This document shows positions 46,191 through 57,535 of a DNA stretch of 64,000 nucleotides, in pieces. The stretch is from Allium sativum (Eukaryota > Streptophyta > Magnoliopsida > Asparagales > Amaryllidaceae). Under the pieces are notes generated by a model that worked only from the letters and a program-made list of their open reading frames with translations, did no database searches and was not told the origin of the DNA. The stretch covers positions 324,837,956 to 324,901,955 of the forward strand of contig CM060922.1 in the NCBI GenBank assembly GCA_030737875.1. Direction: 5' to 3'. Within the stretch, counting starts at the first letter, position 1; each line of letters opens with the position of its first letter. Position numbers and translations under genes: made by a program.

Positions 46191-47028
46191 ATCATCAAAT
46201 ATCGAGAGTAAATTGCATGAGCACTGAGTTAACAGATTTGTGCTTCCAGTTAACAATCGTCCATGTCCAATCCAAGTCCGGATCGAATCGAATAAAAAAA
46301 TAATTAAGAAGTCGCATTTTAGGAACCTCTGTAGCCACCCATTAACATATAGTTTTGCAGGTATGCAGCTCCTATTTCAGGCAAATGCTTACACTTGGTG
46401 ACTGCATTTTGCATGCATTGGCCCTAGTAACTTAAACCTAACACTTGTCAAACATGCCATATTTGTCACCTTTTTGGTTTCATTCATTAAGATATGCAGC
46501 GTGCTTTGCATGTAATTGCTGGTTGGTTACTCCAAACCCACGGTAAATTTTACATATTTTATACAAACTCAGTTCTTTTTTTTACCTTGATTTGATTAAC
46601 CAACCAACCACCTATCACATTGCTTTTCTGGATTGGATTTGTACTCATTACCCAATTTGAATTTGTTCTATATTTTGAGACTTTTTTGGAAGTGTATTAT
46701 CATTTGCTTTTGCCTATAAAGTGCCAGCCCTATGCTTTGGTTGTGGAAATGTGAGTATGTTGTCTCCAGTTGAAGGAACAAATATAGACATTCATAAGTA
46801 CTATAAATCTATGTTTTCATTTTCATTAAAATGCAAAATTAAAATTATTGTATTTTTTTGTATTAAACTATTGTTAATTTTATATATGTATGTATGTGCA
46901 TATAGTTATACATGTATTTGCTTCAGCAGAAAGCATCTCCAATGTAGAGAAAAAGCAAAGTTCAATCAGTGCTTTATTTATTTTTAATGCAAAAGGTAAT
47001 AGACAGTTTACGGAGGCCTTTTGGATGG

Positions 47029-47101
47029 TCAGGTTTGGTACAGCTTAAGCCTGTTTAACAGATAAGCTTGTAAAACTCTTCTATTTTGAAGACACTGGTT
47101 T
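47029..47101 (-). pseudogene. Exon-like fragment
   Basis: After an acceptor-like TTATCTTCTCCAG on the minus strand, one frame encodes NQCLQNRRVLQAYLLNRLKL and ends at TGA (47029-47031). The LxxYLxxRL pattern recalls the helix found in GINS subunits such as SLD5 or PSF1, but this is only a short pattern match. Another frame (TSVFKIEEFYKLIC) is also open. Low confidence. Confidence 0.2.
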
Positions 47102-47555
47102 CTGGAGAAGATAACTGATTTTTGATATGTACTTTCAAACTTGAAATATATGTTTTCCAAAATAAGAAGTTTCACATGCCTGAACATTAAGTAAATGAAT
47201 ACTTTGAACATTTAAGTTGCCCATATAGATTTGATTTCAAAGATATTTTGATTTCCTATATGCATGCTTTTAAAAGTATGGATTTTTGAATTTTGAACAA
47301 ATGGATTTCAATGTAATCAACAATAATTTATTCAATATAACTTTATTTTAAGGATGACATAAGTTCGAATATACCTGAAGCTAAGCATAGCAGTAATGTT
47401 CAAATTGATGTGGAGGTTTTATCACTCTGGTGCTTCTTCTATATAGAGACCCTCAGAGCTTGCACCTCTGCAATTTCCTCTTCAGTCATTTCAAAAGTTG
47501 TCCTCCTATCCAAACAGATTGGCTCTTCACTCATTTTGATAATTTTAAGATCTAA

Positions 47556-47777
47556 GGGTGCGTTTGGTTTCCCATTTTCAATCCATTTTCAGTTTTTAGT
47601 TTTGAAAAACGATGAAAACTCGTTCATTTTATCATTTTGAAAAACTTACTTTGAAAAATTATTGTTTTTGAAAATGGGCTTAATAGAGAAAACTCAAAAC
47701 AAGATTATTTTGTTTTCACCGTTTTGAGGCCCACTTAAAATTTCAAAACCCAAAATCCAAAAACAAACCGAACACGC
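47556..47777. mobile_element. Tourist-like (PIF/Harbinger) MITE in the interrupted exon
   Basis: 222 bp, starting GGGTGCGTTTGGTTT and ending in the inverted AAACCGAACACGC, with TAA on both sides (47553-47555, 47778-47780), the 3 bp duplication of PIF/Harbinger elements. No coding. Confidence 0.8.
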
Positions 47778-47796
47778 TAAACCTAGCTTTCTTTTT

Positions 47797-48953
47797 GGGC
47801 ATTGTTATTGACACTCCAAATATTGTTAAGCGAGGGTCAATTTTTTATTTTTTTTAAAAATTGTTAAAGGGAGTACCAATAAAGAAAGTAATCCCTTAAC
47901 AAATAAAGGTAATTTTACTCTATTACCCATTTAGCCCTTTTAACAAATGAAGCTAATTTTTCCTTAACAAATATTGCAAGGGCCATAATATTTTTTTTCA
48001 ATTCGCATATATAGATTTTTTTATAAAACCCTAAAGGATAAGCGTTTTCAAAGGAATAGTATCAAACTACTTTTTTTTTGTCGACATAAATATGTCAAAA
48101 TTTATAATTACGAAGGCAATGCATTGAAATGATTATTAATTTTTGACATATCATTGCCGAATACATACATATTTGATTGCGCATTGCGTTCGGTGCATTG
48201 ATGACGAACTGCTTATTTTAATTTGGTTTCCCTTGTCGAATAAGTTTATGGCAAATTCTATTCATACACCAAAAATTACCTAACGTGCACCACTATTTTG
48301 CTAAAAACTATATTATTAAATTACCCTTATGTTTTATTGCATTATTACTTTTATAATTATAATCCATCAAATTAAAACGTTGTAAATAACGATATTTACC
48401 ATATCTATATAAAAAAAATTGAACTTAATTTGTTTTTAAATGTGAAACCTAAAATTTGAATTAGGGAATCTTTTACAAGTAAATGCTCAAATTTAGAATC
48501 ATTTAATTTAGGAGTAGGCACTTTTGTTGAAATTAAGATTTTTTGTAGCATGATAAATTGGTTACCATATATTCAAAAAATTGAAATTCATTTTACTAAA
48601 CTTAAATTTATTTTATACTATAAAATTTTATTTACTGTAAATTAGTTTAAGGTTTGAAAGAAGGAAGATGATGAAGAATAAAATAAGGCTACTATTGTAA
48701 AAGAGACGGTGTATGTAAATAATTTTTGGTGTACGGTAGTTTATTTTATTTTATGGTGTATGTTAAGAGATTGTTCGTGTATGAATAGAATTAGCCTAAG
48801 ATTTTTTTAATCTAATTTGAAGGGGAAGTCCAGGAATATTAAGTAGTATGAAATAATATGTTTGTGTATCCCCTTAACAATTTTTCAAAGAGTGGAGTGT
48901 TTTTAAAAAATAACCCACCCTTAACAATAGTTGGAGTGTCAATAACAACACCC
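47797..48953. mobile_element. Long-TIR non-autonomous DNA transposon (Mutator-like or hAT-like)
   Basis: The ends GGGCATTGTTATTGACACTC and, inverted, GGGTGTTGTTATTGACACTC are parts of terminal inverted repeats about 80 bp long. Flanking 8 bp repeats TTCTTTTT (47789-47796, 48954-48961) look like a target duplication, though they are low in complexity. No transposase frame is present. A second MITE (48250-48796) is nested inside. Confidence 0.7.
48250..48796. mobile_element. MITE nested inside the long-TIR element
   Basis: The ends GGCAAATTCTATTCATACAC and inverted GGCTAATTCTATTCATACAC continue as imperfect inverted repeats over about 40 bp. Flanks TAAGTTTAT and TAAGATTTT match at 7 of 9 positions, consistent with a 9 bp Mutator-type duplication. 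It must be younger than the element that hosts it. Confidence 0.65.
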
Positions 48954-49009
48954 TTCTTTTTTTCTGGCCGCAAACAATCGTTTCTCCCATTTCCAAATTC
49001 GCCATTCGT

Positions 49010-49281
49010 TAACAAAAGTCAACTAAATTCCTGATTTCGTATTTTGTAATTGATTCGATTTTGCTAGATTTATCGTTTTTGCTCTATGTTATAGTGTTAC
49101 CCCCTCTGGTACGGGTTAGGGTTTCATGGATTGCTTTTAATTTCATGTTGTTCTAAGGTAAATATTTGATTCATTATATTGTAGTTTGTTCGTATGAGAT
49201 AATTTCGTTTGAAAGGATACCAATTATCATCTTATTTATTTTTTATTGTTCTTCGTGAGACATGAGGTCCAGTACTTCAGG

Positions 49282-49323
<42 letters not shown>

Positions 49324-51720
49324 GAATTAAACGAACTAACTGGCATTTATGCTCATGATTTTGAATAATTTCATTTAAAATTAATTACAGTAATTTCTGA
49401 CTATTTAACATGCTTTAATTTATTTTTATCTTTGTATTAGTTTTCTCGTTAAGAAAAGCCATTTGATTATATTTTATTTTGCTCATTGCAAACACTTATC
49501 GCATTACATTGTGCACTAGAACTCAAACAAATAGTGTTTGTTTTCCCTGTTTGTGCACTAGTTTTAAAACACAGAGCTTCATTTTTTTTTTCTCTTTCTT
49601 TTTAGCAGTTCTGTTTTTTTATTTTCACACCTTTTTACAGTTCCATTTAAAAAATAGTGTCTGCTGCATATTTTCAGTTGTAAACACTGCATTTAATTGC
49701 TCATTTTGTCTGTCTATTACATACATTCTGGTTTACATGCATTGCTCCAATTCTTTTGCATACATTCTGTTTTACATATTTTCAGTTGTAAACATTGTTG
49801 TCTCTTTCACGCCAGATACACCAAGTCATGATTGATAATACTAATTCTGCATAGTCACTGCATTTTTTTTTTTTTTTTTTTTTTTTGAGCTAAGAATTTG
49901 AGATTAAAGCTATTAATTTTATGTTTTTGCATTGATTGTTTTGTATATGCTGCTGGCCATATAGTTTAAGTCAGCACTGTTTCTAAACAAAAGCCAAGAA
50001 CTTGCATTTAAAAAAAATGGCATGTACCCTGAAACTGTTTATCACATAGCACATAGTTTGAACTATAAATTCTCCGACTACATTTTATTCTTTATTTTAT
50101 CATGTATTAGAAAGCTAGGGGTCATATGGTGATTCTTCTAGTTGTTATAAGCATGTATGCATTAATTTTGGACTTCCAAATGCATCGTTCTGATACGCAT
50201 TGTTGGTTTGTTTGAAATGATGCGTACATTTAAACCTAAATTCAATCCATTTTCTTGCTTCATTTTATATTTTGTTCATAAAATACCAAAATTGAAATTA
50301 TTGATCCAGTGAGCATGTTGACTATATCAAATACCATTAACAAGATGTTTAGGGTAGGGAAAACTAAGTGCTAAATACTATTGCAACAAAGTATTATATA
50401 CTGAAATAAATCCATTTTATAAAGTATATTGTACTTATAATTCGATAAAGTATAAATACAAAGGATTTGTAAATTCATGTGATCTTGTCGAGTTATATGA
50501 TGTAATCTATTTTCTGTTATGAATTTTTTTCCATAAGGCCTGAAGTATCTATGACCAATTTAACTGATTCCTAATTTTGTTTATCTTTGTTGGTGCTACT
50601 TATGAATGATATGCTCTTCAAAATAATTATCTGTCCTTGTTGTTGACTAACAACGGTATGTTCATTATGGATGTCTATTTGTGTTAAAATGTTTCAATAC
50701 TAGATAGTAGTAATTTTACAAAGCTGCATCTCCCATAAAACTAAATGTATGCTTTTATTAAAGAAATTATATTCAAAATTGGCTGTAAAAATATGGTTCC
50801 AGTATTTCAAAACTCTAATCTAGATGTTGATATTTATAAAAGAAAAATGATTTTTTTTCTTTTTTTGTGGAAATAAAATAAAACAGTGTAAGTCATATGT
50901 TCAGGTCTTTTTAGCTGGAATAGAATAATAAATACTGATGTCCCTATTTGTGTTGGGTAGGGAAGTTGGTCACCATAAACAGACCAACTATCCATGTTTT
51001 GTTATCTGTTTATCCGTTCAACTGAAAAGCCAATTAGACCAATGTTCAAAAAAAAAAAAAAAAAAAAAAGAACGAACAACAAGATGTTTTCAATTATAAT
51101 CATGCCAACTCGCTCTCCTTATAAATTTTGACATAACAGTGCATACCTGCCTCCACTCAATCATGATTTTGATCACTACATTTTGTCAAGATTGTAGATT
51201 TGAAATGGGTTACTATACATGGTAACGAACATAGGATGCATGGTTGAATTTTAATATCTACTAGGTGATTTTTTGTCACTTTGAGAAAATCCTTATGAAA
51301 TACATCTTCTTACTCCCATGAATGCCAAGTTTCATTAAAATAATTCATCATCCTTATGTGAATTTGAATTGAATTTTCAAATCAACTACACTACACTGAA
51401 CTTTGGAAATTATTACAGTTACTACCATGTCATGTTAATGTAAAATGGGTGAAACTATTATCTGAAATGGCAAGGGGGCAATTTTAGGTAGCATATTATA
51501 TGATTTACATTTTTATAGTTAACAGTAAGTTCTAATTCTGTTGTACATTACTTTAACTTTAGATTTAGCACTAAATATTCTTAACCTTTTTTTTTTGTAA
51601 AATAAATTTATACATTCTTAATGTAGCATAATTTCAATCTGGCACATTCATTTATACATCATACAAAGTTATTTCTCGTTCACCAATGTTAATATAGTGT
51701 GTATTAAAAAGTTATTTCAT
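49010..51720. other. Background AT-rich DNA
   Basis: No gene was recognised. A T-rich, leader-like stretch lies at 49480-49830. Homopolymer runs occur at 49285-49321 (A), 49863-49886 (T) and 51048-51069 (A). Confidence 0.4.
49285..49321. repeat. Poly-A run (37 bases)
   Basis: Uninterrupted A. Confidence 0.9.
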
Positions 51721-52250
51721 TCATTCAACCTTAAGGTTAGGCGTAGTATTCAGTTGACAATTCGAGAACATGTGAAGTTTGAATGTTTGGTTCTCATGTT
51801 TGGTGATTAAAATAGTATGGTGACAGTTTTGGTTAGAGGTAGTTGTAGGTGTAGGCTGATTTGATGTGGAGAGGAGTTGAAAGGAGGTGTTGGTAAAGAC
51901 AGTTAAAGTTTGCGATGAGGTGTTTGTTTTAGTTCTGGGGATGAGAGGCAGTTGATGTTTGCGGTGAGGAGATAGTGGTAAAGGCAGGTTAATGAGGAGT
52001 TTGTAGTGGATTTGAAGTTTGTTTTTGATTGAGCTGTAGATATGACGGACAATGAATGGATCAAGGGGCAGGAGGGTTGTTTGGTTAGTAGTGATGGACA
52101 GTTGATGTTTGGATATTTGATGGATGTGTGTTTTTGAATGGTTAGTGGAGCAATAGTTGTATGTGATGCTGAACTTTTGGAGTTGGATGGAGGTGAATGG
52201 TAGAGTGAGCAGGTTGAAATGTGGTGTCTGTGGTACCTGGAACACAAAAT
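51721..52250. other. G-rich, C-poor stretch with a spurious long minus frame
   Basis: The plus strand carries far more G than C for about 500 bases. As a result the minus strand is open for 199 codons, rich in Thr, Pro, Asn, His and Leu. Two minus frames are open over the same DNA and neither resembles a protein family, so this is compositional and probably not a gene. Confidence 0.4.
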
Positions 52251-52734
52251 GTAAATATATAGTGTTGATTATAAACAAATACCTATATACAAATTGCAAT
52301 GAAATGGTGAAGTTAAACAAAAAGTTGTCCCAGTGTTTTTTTTTTTTTCATTTCATTTTGGTCTTGCAAATTTTTGTAATTTTTTCTGAAATGTTTCGTT
52401 ATTTCTTCCTTGCTAATAGGATCATGTTGTTATGCATTTTAATCCGCAGTGCATCCTTTTGTGCACTTAGAACTGTTATACATAAGCTTACTGCATTTTT
52501 GGTTTATGATAGTATAGTTCTTTGATGTTGCACTTGAACTGGTTTGTGGCATGTACATATAAAATATGCATTCTATATTAAAACAGGTTTGTTTGTTGTA
52601 TATGTTCTAATTGTTAATGTTGCTCTTGAATTTGCTACAGATTTGAATTTGAATTGATGCCCTTGTGATTATATTTGAAGTTTTGAACTGGCTTAGTCTT
52701 CTACTTATGATGTTATTGTCCATTGACTATTTTC

Positions 52735-52937
52735 ATTTTTGAAAATTCAAAAACTCAAAATATGAAACACATACTTCAAACCAAACGCATTTTTCAGTTT
52801 TCATTTTTGAAAATATGTTTCCAGAATACTCCATACCAAATGCATTTTCTAAAATAATGAAAATTGTCAAAATGAAAAATTGAAAATGATTACAAAAACA
52901 CAAAACCGAAAATTGAAAACACAAACCAAACGCACCC
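52735..52937. mobile_element. Degenerate Tourist-like MITE
   Basis: The right end ACCAAACGCACCC followed by TAA is the inverted copy of the GGGTGCGTTTGGT end at 47556. The interior has the same AAAATTGAAAA-type words. The left end is degraded, and a second internal CAAACCAAACGCA at about 52775 suggests a rearranged or doubled copy. Confidence 0.55.
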
Positions 52938-52940
52938 TAA

Positions 52941-54019
52941 CTTTTTGAAAGCTTCGAACCTGAAACGGTAATGAAAATAGATAAACTTGATTAAAGGTGG
53001 AAATGAATTTAAAGATGAAATATTGCTACTCTACTCTTGCATTTGTTTGCACAAAAATAATAAACGACAACGAAAGTTGGTAAAAAGGGATTTTCGTTCA
53101 GTAAAATTATGTAAATAAAGTCAGACCCATATAAACTGCAGGAAGAAATGAAGTGAATTCAAAATATCGGTGCACAACTACGTTACCTAAGGTGATTTGG
53201 TTTATCAATCAACAACACATCACTTGGTCAATAACAAATCAAACTGAGTATTAATATATAAAGTTGAAATAGCAAATGTAGATCAACAATAAATCATAAA
53301 ATAAAATCGACCCTTCCAAACAAAAGAGATGAACAGGCGGAGTTAGTACAGATTGAGCTGTCACCTTGAGCTCCTTTTTAACTCTTTTGTGTTGCTGCTT
53401 AATCCTAAATCTTCATGCCTTGCTACAATTTTCATTTCTTGGAATCCGTGTATTGGTGATGTATCCATTTGTAGCCAGTCAAGCTTCAATACAGTATGTA
53501 TGTAAGCTTTGTTTCATATATTTTTTTCACTTTGTTACATCTTGGTTCTCTTATATTGTTGAAAAGTGAAAGCATAAATACAACACACATGTCATAAGAA
53601 AAAGGGGACCAAAACAATGTTCTATGCATGAAAAAATATGAGTCCGAACATTTCTATAAACAATCATACTGTAAATAGAAGGAGAAAATTAGTCATAGAA
53701 CTATTACATGCCTAGCGGTTCAAATAGCATTCATTTCATTCCATCTATGAAAGCATAAACAGGTAATATAAAGGAAAAATGGTTAAGAAATTTTGAAATA
53801 ATTGGTAAGAATCTGGTTGACTTGAAAAAAAAAAAGTCTATCAGACAGTACAATTACAAAAAACATTAAGCAGGAAATAATTTTTATATTGAATAACTAC
53901 CAATAATCATAAGAAATTATCATGAAATTAATAGCATATTATCAAATATAAGTAAAGCTAATTGAAAACAGTTACAACGGTAAAAACAAATCTAAAGATA
54001 GACAAAAGGAAGCAATATA
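52941..54019. other. Background AT-rich DNA
   Basis: Nothing recognisable was seen on either strand. Confidence 0.4.
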
Positions 54020-54054
54020 CTAGTATTACCGAAAACGGTGGGAAAACCGACCGT
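54020..54054 (-). mobile_element. Possible Helitron 3' terminus (minus strand)
   Basis: On the minus strand a 5 bp hairpin ACGGT/ACCGT (54035-54054) is followed after 11 bases by CTAG and then T, the spacing and end expected of a Helitron. The stem is short, so chance is possible. The body would extend to the right; no 5' end was found. Confidence 0.3.
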
Positions 54055-55689
54055 TAATGTGTTTTATATAAAATATAAAATTATTTATTAAAATTTACTC
54101 TAAGTTAGATTTTAATGAAAAATTATAGTTTAATTTAAGAGAAAATGGAATTAATTGAAAAGGTGAAAATTCAAGTAAAGTGAATTTTGCATGTAAACCG
54201 CCGTAAGACAACGATATGTGTCGGGCGAATCAGCACCTGAGTATGAGCACCGATTAAATCAGTGTCCATACTAAATATTTCAAAGCAGTCAAACTGACAA
54301 ACAAGAATAAGTTACCACAAACACAATTAAATATCTCATTCAACAAACCATTTGCAAATAAATCTACAACAGGTCAGCACTAGCACTAATTTCTAACTAC
54401 TTCATAGTTCGAACATTGAGATACAAAGACAGGCAAAATTAAATGGTTTTTAGAGTTCAAGTCATAAACACATTACTGATACGAATGCATTAAATATACA
54501 AATAATAAGTTAATGGCAACATTCTCCACTCCACTTACTCATATTAGCCAACTCTCAATTCTCATATTGGCCAACTCTCTTGTCCAAAGCCAACTGAAGA
54601 TAATACAAACTATTAACACATTACATGTAAAAATAAAATACAAGAAAAAACTGAGGTGATAAGCCATACATAACCCAAATGTATTGCTGTTCAACCAAAT
54701 ATGACAACAGGTAACCATAATTACAGGGTTTTTTAATATGAATCTAATTTGCTTCACTCCGTACAGTGTTTTTTGTTTACGATTTTACAAGGTTTATGCA
54801 AATTTATAGTATTGTCAACGTGAATATAAAAGCAAGCATGTTAGAGAAAGTGGTTGCATAAGTATGCAAAAGCAGCAATATTTGAATGCTAAGCCAGAAT
54901 GAAGTACACACTAAATTATTTTGAAGGTTAAGCCAATAGTTGCATATATAAGTCAAACAAGAAGAATGGGATAGAAAGCTCATGAGATTAAAAAGCATTG
55001 GAGTACAACTGTACAAGCTAAGAGTGAATAAAGGCAAACTGTAAACATGATTATTGTAATGCAAGATGTAAAGAAACATAACACAAATGCTGGCTAGCTG
55101 GGATTTAAGTATGTTCTGATTTTTTGACTATATAGATGGGCTTAGAAACCAAATTATTAGAAGTACCTAGGGAAAAACATATTGACTGAAAAATGTTTCT
55201 GAGATGTTGGGTATGAGTGGTTATAGAACTGATTTGTTGCTTGATATTGGTGATGATTCACGACAGAAAAAACCTTCGATGGAAGAGAGAACGACTTACA
55301 TGGACTCTGGGTTGAGAACTAAATTAGATTCATACAAAATTGATGTTAAAACAAGGATCTGGATCGCTTGGTTTGAGTGCTTCACCACAAAAAACTAGCA
55401 GTGTCACAGTATTAGCTAGCAGAACGTTAATGACATTACTGTTTTAATGTGCTTAACATTAAAATAGCAATGTCTTGGTCTTTTAATAAAGAAAACAAGG
55501 TAATAAACCATGGTACAAACGCAGTAGCACATAAGGCACTGTGCAAGCAACATTGACATGTATATACATACATATATGTATAAATAGCAGTAGGATATTC
55601 AAACCACAACGCACAGTCCACAAGCACAGCAACATATAAGGCAAGTATGATTGCGACTAAACGGTTATCACACACTCACACACACACAC
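54055..55689. other. Background DNA with weak coding signals
   Basis: Mostly AT-rich. It ends with a CA microsatellite at about 55673-55689, into which the chromovirus at 55690 is inserted. A minus-strand island at 54593-54555 encodes LALDKRVGQYEN and a stop after CTTCAG. Confidence 0.35.
55204..55398 (+). CDS. Small hypothetical frame
   Basis: A 64-codon ATG frame with balanced composition (begins MLGMSGYRTDLLLDIGDD, ends TRIWIAWFECFTTKN), unlike the low-complexity frames nearby. It has no recognisable domain, signal peptide or membrane segment. It could be a captured fragment or a chance frame. Confidence 0.2.
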   Translation: MLGMSGYRTDLLLDIGDDSRQKKPSMEERTTYMDSGLRTKLDSYKIDVKTRIWIAWFECFTTKN

Positions 55690-56273
55690 TGTAACAACCC
55701 GTATTTTTGAATAACATGTTATAACATAAATGGAGGCAGAATTAAACTGTAAAATCTGAATCAAGGGAAACGGGCTATGCCATTGCGTTCGTCTCGGAAA
55801 AATACGCGAAATAGAGTCCGAGTTTTCGAAAATCGGAGTCCGTATGACCAAGATATGGCCTCGCGAAGTTTCACGAAAAATTCCCAAATTAAAGTATACT
55901 TAATTAAGTGAAATGGGTTGCGCAGAGAAATATATATATATTGATATATATATATATATAATTGAAAATTAAATAAATAAATATGCAAAAATGTTCAAAA
56001 CAGCGAATTGGGAGAGGGGAATAACCGAACCGGCTGATTTTTGAGGTCGACCCAAGCCTGCTGGGTCGACTAGGGGTTAATCCAGGGTGTTTGGCTGTCA
56101 ACCCGTGGGCCGATTCGCTCAAATGCAGATTTTGCATTTGGATGGTTCTCATGGTTCATCTTTAATCTAAAGGCCCTAGATGGTTCCTACACTTGACTTC
56201 TTCCCCAAGACATGCTTTGATGGCTTGGATTGAATCTAGGTTTAATCCTATGGCCTAAAACACTTGCCTACTC

Positions 56274-56281
56274 TATAAATA
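56274..56281 (+). promoter_or_regulatory. LTR TATA box
   Basis: TATAAATA followed by AGACCCTAA, shared with the other chromovirus LTRs. Confidence 0.65.
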
Positions 56282-57193
56282 AGACCCTAACCTACCCTAA
56301 ATCATCATTATTCATTCATACAACTAAACTATGGCAAAATCAATCCTCTCATGGCCTCCACTCTCTTCATAAAATTCCTAAATCAAATTTCTAAGAGATT
56401 TCCATGCATACAAGTGTATTTAGGCTTGTATGATCCTCTTTAGCTTGCATTAAAGTCTTGTTTCTCTATTGGCATCATAAAGGAGGAGTCTTGATCAAGT
56501 TTGCTTGCATTTTGGGGTTTTAATTTGTTGCATAAGGGGTTTCTTACATTTGCTATACTCATTTGAGTCCACATAAGCATTGTAAGCCTATTTCTACTCT
56601 TGTATTTTAACTATGAAGTTAATATGTTATGTTGCAAGTTGAGTTTGGGGTTAATCATGATATGTGCTTTGATCTTATGATTTTATGCATAAGCTTACTC
56701 TATGCATGTTAGTAAAGTCATTACCTTGGCTTTATGCATAGAAAGATGTGATCTTTGGTTGGAAATGTTGCATGATGCAACTTTGAAACTCTCATAAACC
56801 TTGTATTAACATGCATATAATGTTATATGCATGTTACTAGTCCTTATCTCATGCTATCTATGGCCATGTTCCGCCTATTTGCCAAGTTTGATGTTATGCA
56901 TGCATATGAACCTTATGCAAGTTGAAACCATGTTATGCATGCATATGAACACTATGCAAGTTAAAATGATGTTATGCATGCTTAGGAATATTTTGCAAGT
57001 TGATAACATGATATGCAAGTTTGTGATCACATCTTTGTCTCATATGCCACCATGTTTAACTTGTGGCTCCAACACCTTTATGTCATGATTTTGCCAAGTT
57101 CCCTCTTTCTATCCTTTATGCGCTATTGCGATATGTAAGCGAGGGGATTGCGTTTGGGGTTGGGTAAACTTAAAAGACATAAAAACTTAAGCT

Positions 57194-57256
57194 TGGGAAT
57201 TTACCTATTAAGTTAGGTCTACCCATTGGGAATTTACCTATTAAGTTAGGTCTACC
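57194..57256 (+). repeat. Twin small hairpins GGGAATTTACCTA...TAGGT
   Basis: A 30 bp unit (GGGAATTTACCTATTAAGTT followed by AGGTCTACCC) occurs twice, at 57194-57223 and 57227-57256. Each can fold ACCTA/TAGGT. The same twin unit is at 9310-9382 in the solo LTR and upstream of the paired hairpins in the other LTRs (about 14940-15004 and 22387-22449). Confidence 0.7.
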
Positions 57257-57322
57257 CAATTGCTTGAAAATTTGTAACGTGTTTTGGAAACATGATGGAC
57301 ATGACACTTAGAAAACATGAGG

Positions 57323-57535
57323 ATGGCCAACTCGAGGTTGGGTTGAGCTTGTAGCATAAACCTACCCGGAACCGACCGGCTTAACTAGTGGCTACAAGCA
57401 ATAGGACCCAATGTGAGTAGTTGGTCATGTTGCACGTGAAACCCGAGGTTAGACTAAGTTGTGGTGTAAACCTACCCGGACCCGCCCGGCCTAACTAGTA
57501 ACCACAACAAGGTCTAATGTGAGAGGTTGGGTGCA
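57323..57535 (+). other. Paired multi-stem hairpins, divergent subfamily
   Basis: Hairpin A (57323-57428) has ATGGCCAAC/GTTGGTCAT with one G-T pair, TTGGGT/ACCCAA, GCTTGTAGC/GCTACAAGC and CCGG...CCGG. Hairpin B (57431-57535) has TGCAC/GTGCA and AACC/GGTT, then TTAGAC/GTCTAA and GTTGTGGT/ACCACAAC. Several stems differ from the solo LTR on both arms while pairing is kept. Confidence 0.7.

Larger units (their letters stand above)
47439..49005 (-). pseudogene. 58-codon exon or small gene interrupted by two TIR elements
   Basis: On the minus strand an ATG at 49005-49003 starts MANLEMGETIVCGQKK, which runs into the 8 bp duplication of the long-TIR element. The frame resumes at 47796-47781 (KRKLG), is split again at the TAA duplication of the Tourist-like MITE, and continues from 47555 (DLKIIKMSEEPICLDRRTTF, then MTEEEIAEVQALR) to TAG at 47441-47439. 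With each insert plus one duplication copy removed, the pieces total 177 bases, exactly 59 codons including the stop. Donor-like GT sites occur near the end, so it may be a first exon. It has a basic KKRK nuclear-signal-like run and an acidic C-terminal half. The protein family was not recognised. As it stands the frame is broken. Confidence 0.55.

Noticed and set aside
51721..52320. 199-codon minus-strand frame
   Set aside because: Explained by low C content of the plus strand; two frames are open at once and composition is low-complexity.
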